Source: Antrihabitans stalactiti
GTDB taxonomy: Bacteria > Actinomycetota > Actinomycetes > Mycobacteriales > Mycobacteriaceae
DNA length: 64,000 bases
Direction: 5' to 3'
Assembly: GCF_012932915.1 (NCBI RefSeq)
Contig: NZ_VCQU01000016.1
Span: 30,444-94,443 of the forward strand
Shown here: positions 61,661-64,000 of the stretch, one piece after another
Layout: every line of letters begins with the position of its first letter
Numbering within the stretch: position 1 is the stretch's first letter
The notes under the pieces: generated by a model
Told to the model about the DNA's origin: nothing
Database searches by the model: none
The model's input: only the letters and a program-made list of their open reading frames with translations
Made by a program: the position numbers and the translations under genes

Positions 61661-62989
61661 CTACGCCACCAAGCTGGGATGACGGGTTCGGATCCGTGAT
61701 GTCAAGTGATCATTTCTGATTCGTCCGTGGTTGAGCAAGAGGCGTAGTCGGTAATTCTGAAAGTTGCGGTATCCGCGAGCGACTCGCTTGGTGTTCTTCA
61801 CCTGCAGATTCAATGCCTCGGTCGGCCCGTTGGAGACGGTCGGATGATCGAAATGGGCGAGGAATTCGGTTCGCCACGCCGTGAGAGTGCGGCCGAGTCG
61901 GGCGACTTCCGGAACGGGGCAGTCGCGGGCGGCGCCGATGAGCGCTTCGGCCGCGTCTTTGTCGCGAATCCTGTAGCAGGACATCAGATCTTGCGCGATT
62001 GACCAAGCGGCGGAGAGTTCGCCGTCCGGGTCCTGCATCGAGCCCATCCTGCAGACGTTGCCAGGCCTTCTCGGTGAGCCGGTCGCACCGGCGGCGCAGG
62101 ACGCGGCGGATCCGGTAGAGCGGGTCACCGACCCGACCACGATGCCCGCAGGTGTCGGTCTGCACCCGGCGGCGCACGTCGTCGACGGCGGTCAACCCGA
62201 GTTTGACGACATGGAACGGGTCCAAAACGCGTACCGCCGTGGATAATTCGCGCGACAGAGCGGTGGCGTAGCCCCGGAACGGATCCAACGACGCGGTCGT
62301 GACCCGCGCTTTCCAGGCGTCCTCCCGCTGGTCGAGCCACGAAGTCAGGACGGTGCCGGATCGGCCGGCGACAACGTCGAGCAGCCGCGCAGGACGGCCG
62401 GCAGTCAGGTCGGCGATCCCGGTGGCTTACATCGTGGAATGGGACGCGCACGCGCGCATGAACGCGGTTTCATCCACCCCGACGGCCGTCACCGTGTCCA
62501 GTCGTGTCGGGTCGTCGATAATCGGGTTTCCGCGGGTGGTGACGAGCCGCATGACCGTCGTCCACCCCACGCCCAACAAGTCTGCAACGTGCGATACCGC
62601 GGCATCACGGGTGCCGACCTGCTCGAATGCCCACGCCCGGGCGCGTTCGGTCAGACACGCACGCGGTGCGATCGCCGGATGCTGTTCGGTCCAAGTCTTT
62701 CTGGGGCACAACGCATGTGGACAGCACCAGATCCGTTTGTGCCAGCACAACACGACCGGGCGACCGGCGATCGGCAGGTCGCGCACCCATACCGGGCGCC
62801 GGTCCTTGGCCCGTGCCACGGCCCCGCATTCGGGGCAGCCGTGACATCGGCGGTAGTCTCCGCGAGTATTTCGACCTCGCCGCCGATCTCTACGGCAGCG
62901 AGTAGACGAAACCCGTCCAACCCGAACAGCACAGCAACAGAACCGCTAAAATCACGTTCCACCTGGGGCTCCTTCACGATCGTGATCAC
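61661..62989 (-). pseudogene. ISL3-family transposase, three inactivating lesions
   Basis: On the minus strand the parts read LFGLDGFRLLAAVEIGGEVE, then CPECGAVARAKDRRPVWVRD, HKRIWCCPHALCPRKTW, HVADLLGVGWTTVMRLV, TAVGVDETAFMR, LDPFHVVKLGLTAVDDVRRR, and SNGPTEALNLQVKNTKRVARGYRNFQNYR. This is a full ISL3 transposase order, including the zinc finger and DDE core. A frameshift near 62845, an in-frame TAA near 62428 and another frameshift near 62040-62060 inactivate it. Confidence 0.85.
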
Positions 62990-63019
62990 TTGGTCGTAAT
63001 CACGGATCGTGCGAGCCCC
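62965..63019. repeat. Imperfect inverted repeat at the upstream edge of the ISL3 remnant
   Basis: GGGGCTC (62965-62971) plus CACGATC (62975-62981) are mirrored by GATCGTG (63005-63011) and GAGCCCC (63013-63019). It lies directly upstream of the transposase start and may be its terminal repeat or promoter. Confidence 0.45.
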
Positions 63020-63152
63020 AGGCCCCCGATCAGGTCATTTCACCCGGCAAGTAGCCCAGGAAGTTTCCCCACCAATCCCAGGTTCATGGAGAAGAGCCCG
63101 TTTGCTCGTTCGATCGTTCGTGACAGGTCAGTGATCATGGAGGGCGGCGGGC

Positions 63153-63839
63153 ATGGCTTTTCGGGAGGTCAGTGTGAACGAGATCAGAGAAGTACTGCGG
63201 TTGTGGCTCGGCACGGCCGGTTTGCCGGCGCCCGGTCTGCGCACGATCGCCGAGCATGCCGGGGTGGACCGCAACACAGCCCGGCGGTATGTCGAGGCAG
63301 CCCAAACTGCCGGATTGGAACGAACGGCAGATGCCTCGGCGATCGACGACGACCTGGTCGGGGCGGTGGTCGAAGCGGTCCGGCCGGATCGTCCGCACGG
63401 GCACGGTGCGGCGTGGGATCAACTGCTGGCTCATGAGCAGCAGATCACCGACTGGGTCGCCGGTAACGGCGAGCACCCACCGTTGACGATCACCAAGATC
63501 GAGGTGCTCCTCACCCGGCAGGGATGTGTCGTGCCGTATCGGACGTTGCACCGATTCGCCACGGAGCGTTGCGGTTTCGGCAGCAGGAACCTCACCGTGC
63601 GGGTCGCCGACGGTGACCCGGGCATCGAATGCCAGATCGACTTCGGGTACTTGGGGATGCTCACCGACCCGGAGGATGGGCGGGCTCGGAAGGTGCACGC
63701 GTTGATCTTCACCGCCGTCTACAGCCGGCACATGTTCGTCTGGCTGTCCTATTCGCAGACGTTGGCGGCGGTGATCGCCGGCTGCGAGGCGGCATGGGAA
63801 TTCTTCGGTGGTTATGTGGGTGTCGATACCACGGTTTGA
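63153..63839 (+). pseudogene. Truncated IstA-like transposase
   Basis: A 228-residue N-terminal part of an IS21-type transposase. It has an HTH (GLRTIAEHAGVDRNTARRYV), then LTITKIEVLLTRQGCVVPYRT and the first catalytic block ECQIDFGYLGML, followed by FTAVYSRHMFVWLSYSQT. After WEFFGG, where family members continue with a segment containing the next catalytic Asp (VLIPDN), the frame turns into YVGVDTTV and stops. About half the protein is missing, so it should be inactive. Confidence 0.8.
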
Positions 63840-64000
63840 GCCGAGACGGCGTGAGAATAGGCGCAACCCGCGACGGGTGTCGGCCGTCGCGTAATTCCCC
63901 AGGGGTAGCCGTCACGTAATTCCTCACGTTCGGCGCTGCTGTGCTGAGGGTAGCTGGGGTTGTGGTCGGTGTCAGGTGGCTGTTGTGCCGGGTCGTTTGC
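63840..64000. other. Repeat-bearing end of another insertion element
   Basis: CGTCGCGTAATTCC near 63887 and CGTCACGTAATTCC near 63910 are spaced repeats like those at IS21 ends. They probably mark the element that truncated the IstA-like gene. No gene is supported before the window edge. Confidence 0.4.

Overview
The window is high-GC DNA from an actinobacterium, most likely a mycolic-acid bearer of the Rhodococcus / Gordonia / Nocardia / Mycobacterium group. The reasons are GTG and TTG starts, long runs of genes overlapping by 1-4 bases (ATGA, GTGA, TGATG), a secreted cutinase, a DUF3068 / PorA-like membrane protein, a MAB_1171c-like membrane protein, a CYP153 alkane hydroxylase system and many P450, SDR, FadD and TetR genes. 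No rRNA, tRNA or CRISPR array is visible. Traits of a conjugative plasmid or integrative element dominate the first half. Catabolic genes among dead insertion sequences fill the second half.

Region 1 (1-9.8 kb) holds a NUDIX / HTH-PLD pair. It is followed by a tightly coupled element operon (1186-7658): an excisionase-like protein, an RRQRL-related protein, a replication-relaxation-like winged-helix protein, a TraD/VirD4-like coupling ATPase and a DUF2637 membrane/HTH protein. About 1 kb without genes follows, with a rho-independent terminator and a 36-bp inverted repeat. Two DnaA-box-like sites lie at 9332-9359. Region 2 (9.8-16.6 kb) is accessory: an HNH-like / DUF4062 (TIR-like) gene pair, an NRDE/TANGO2 protein, and a minus-strand operon of XRE regulator, ImmA-type protease, MAB_1171c-like membrane protein and PorA-like DUF3068 protein.

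Region 3 (17-31.3 kb) is one nearly gapless operon for a type IV secretion machine. It contains VirB8-, VirB6-, SCO6880- and VirB4-like genes, a small two-helix membrane protein, a lipoprotein and two P-loop-like proteins lacking the usual lysine. It also encodes envelope-remodelling proteins: a secreted cutinase with a very long insertion, a three-domain M23 + lytic transglycosylase + NlpC/P60 hydrolase, and a Pro-rich glycine-zipper protein. This looks like a conjugation apparatus adapted to a mycolate-containing envelope and is the most interesting part of the window.

Region 4 (31.3-37 kb) is a reactive-sulfur island: a 55-residue Cys-rich protein, a frameshifted MMPL transporter, DUF302, a TauE-type permease, a CstR-like CsoR-family repressor and a persulfide dioxygenase-rhodanese fusion, preceded by repeated ATACCC-type operators. 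Region 5 (37-49 kb) holds an MFS/TetR pair, a TetR/P450 pair with a clear operator, a universal stress protein, and an AraC-controlled alkane operon (ferredoxin, CYP153, reductase, second P450, transglutaminase-like protein, and an aldehyde dehydrogenase gutted by a deletion). Region 6 (49.4-55.9 kb) has FadD, a Baeyer-Villiger-type monooxygenase, a ferritin-like diiron protein, an SDR and a TetR regulator. Region 7 (56-64 kb) is an insertion-sequence graveyard: an intact IS21 with a CCAGT target duplication inside a dead IS1595 transposase, IS3, IS256 and ISL3 remnants, a truncated IstA, and one surviving alpha/beta hydrolase gene behind a palindromic operator also found near 41.56 kb.
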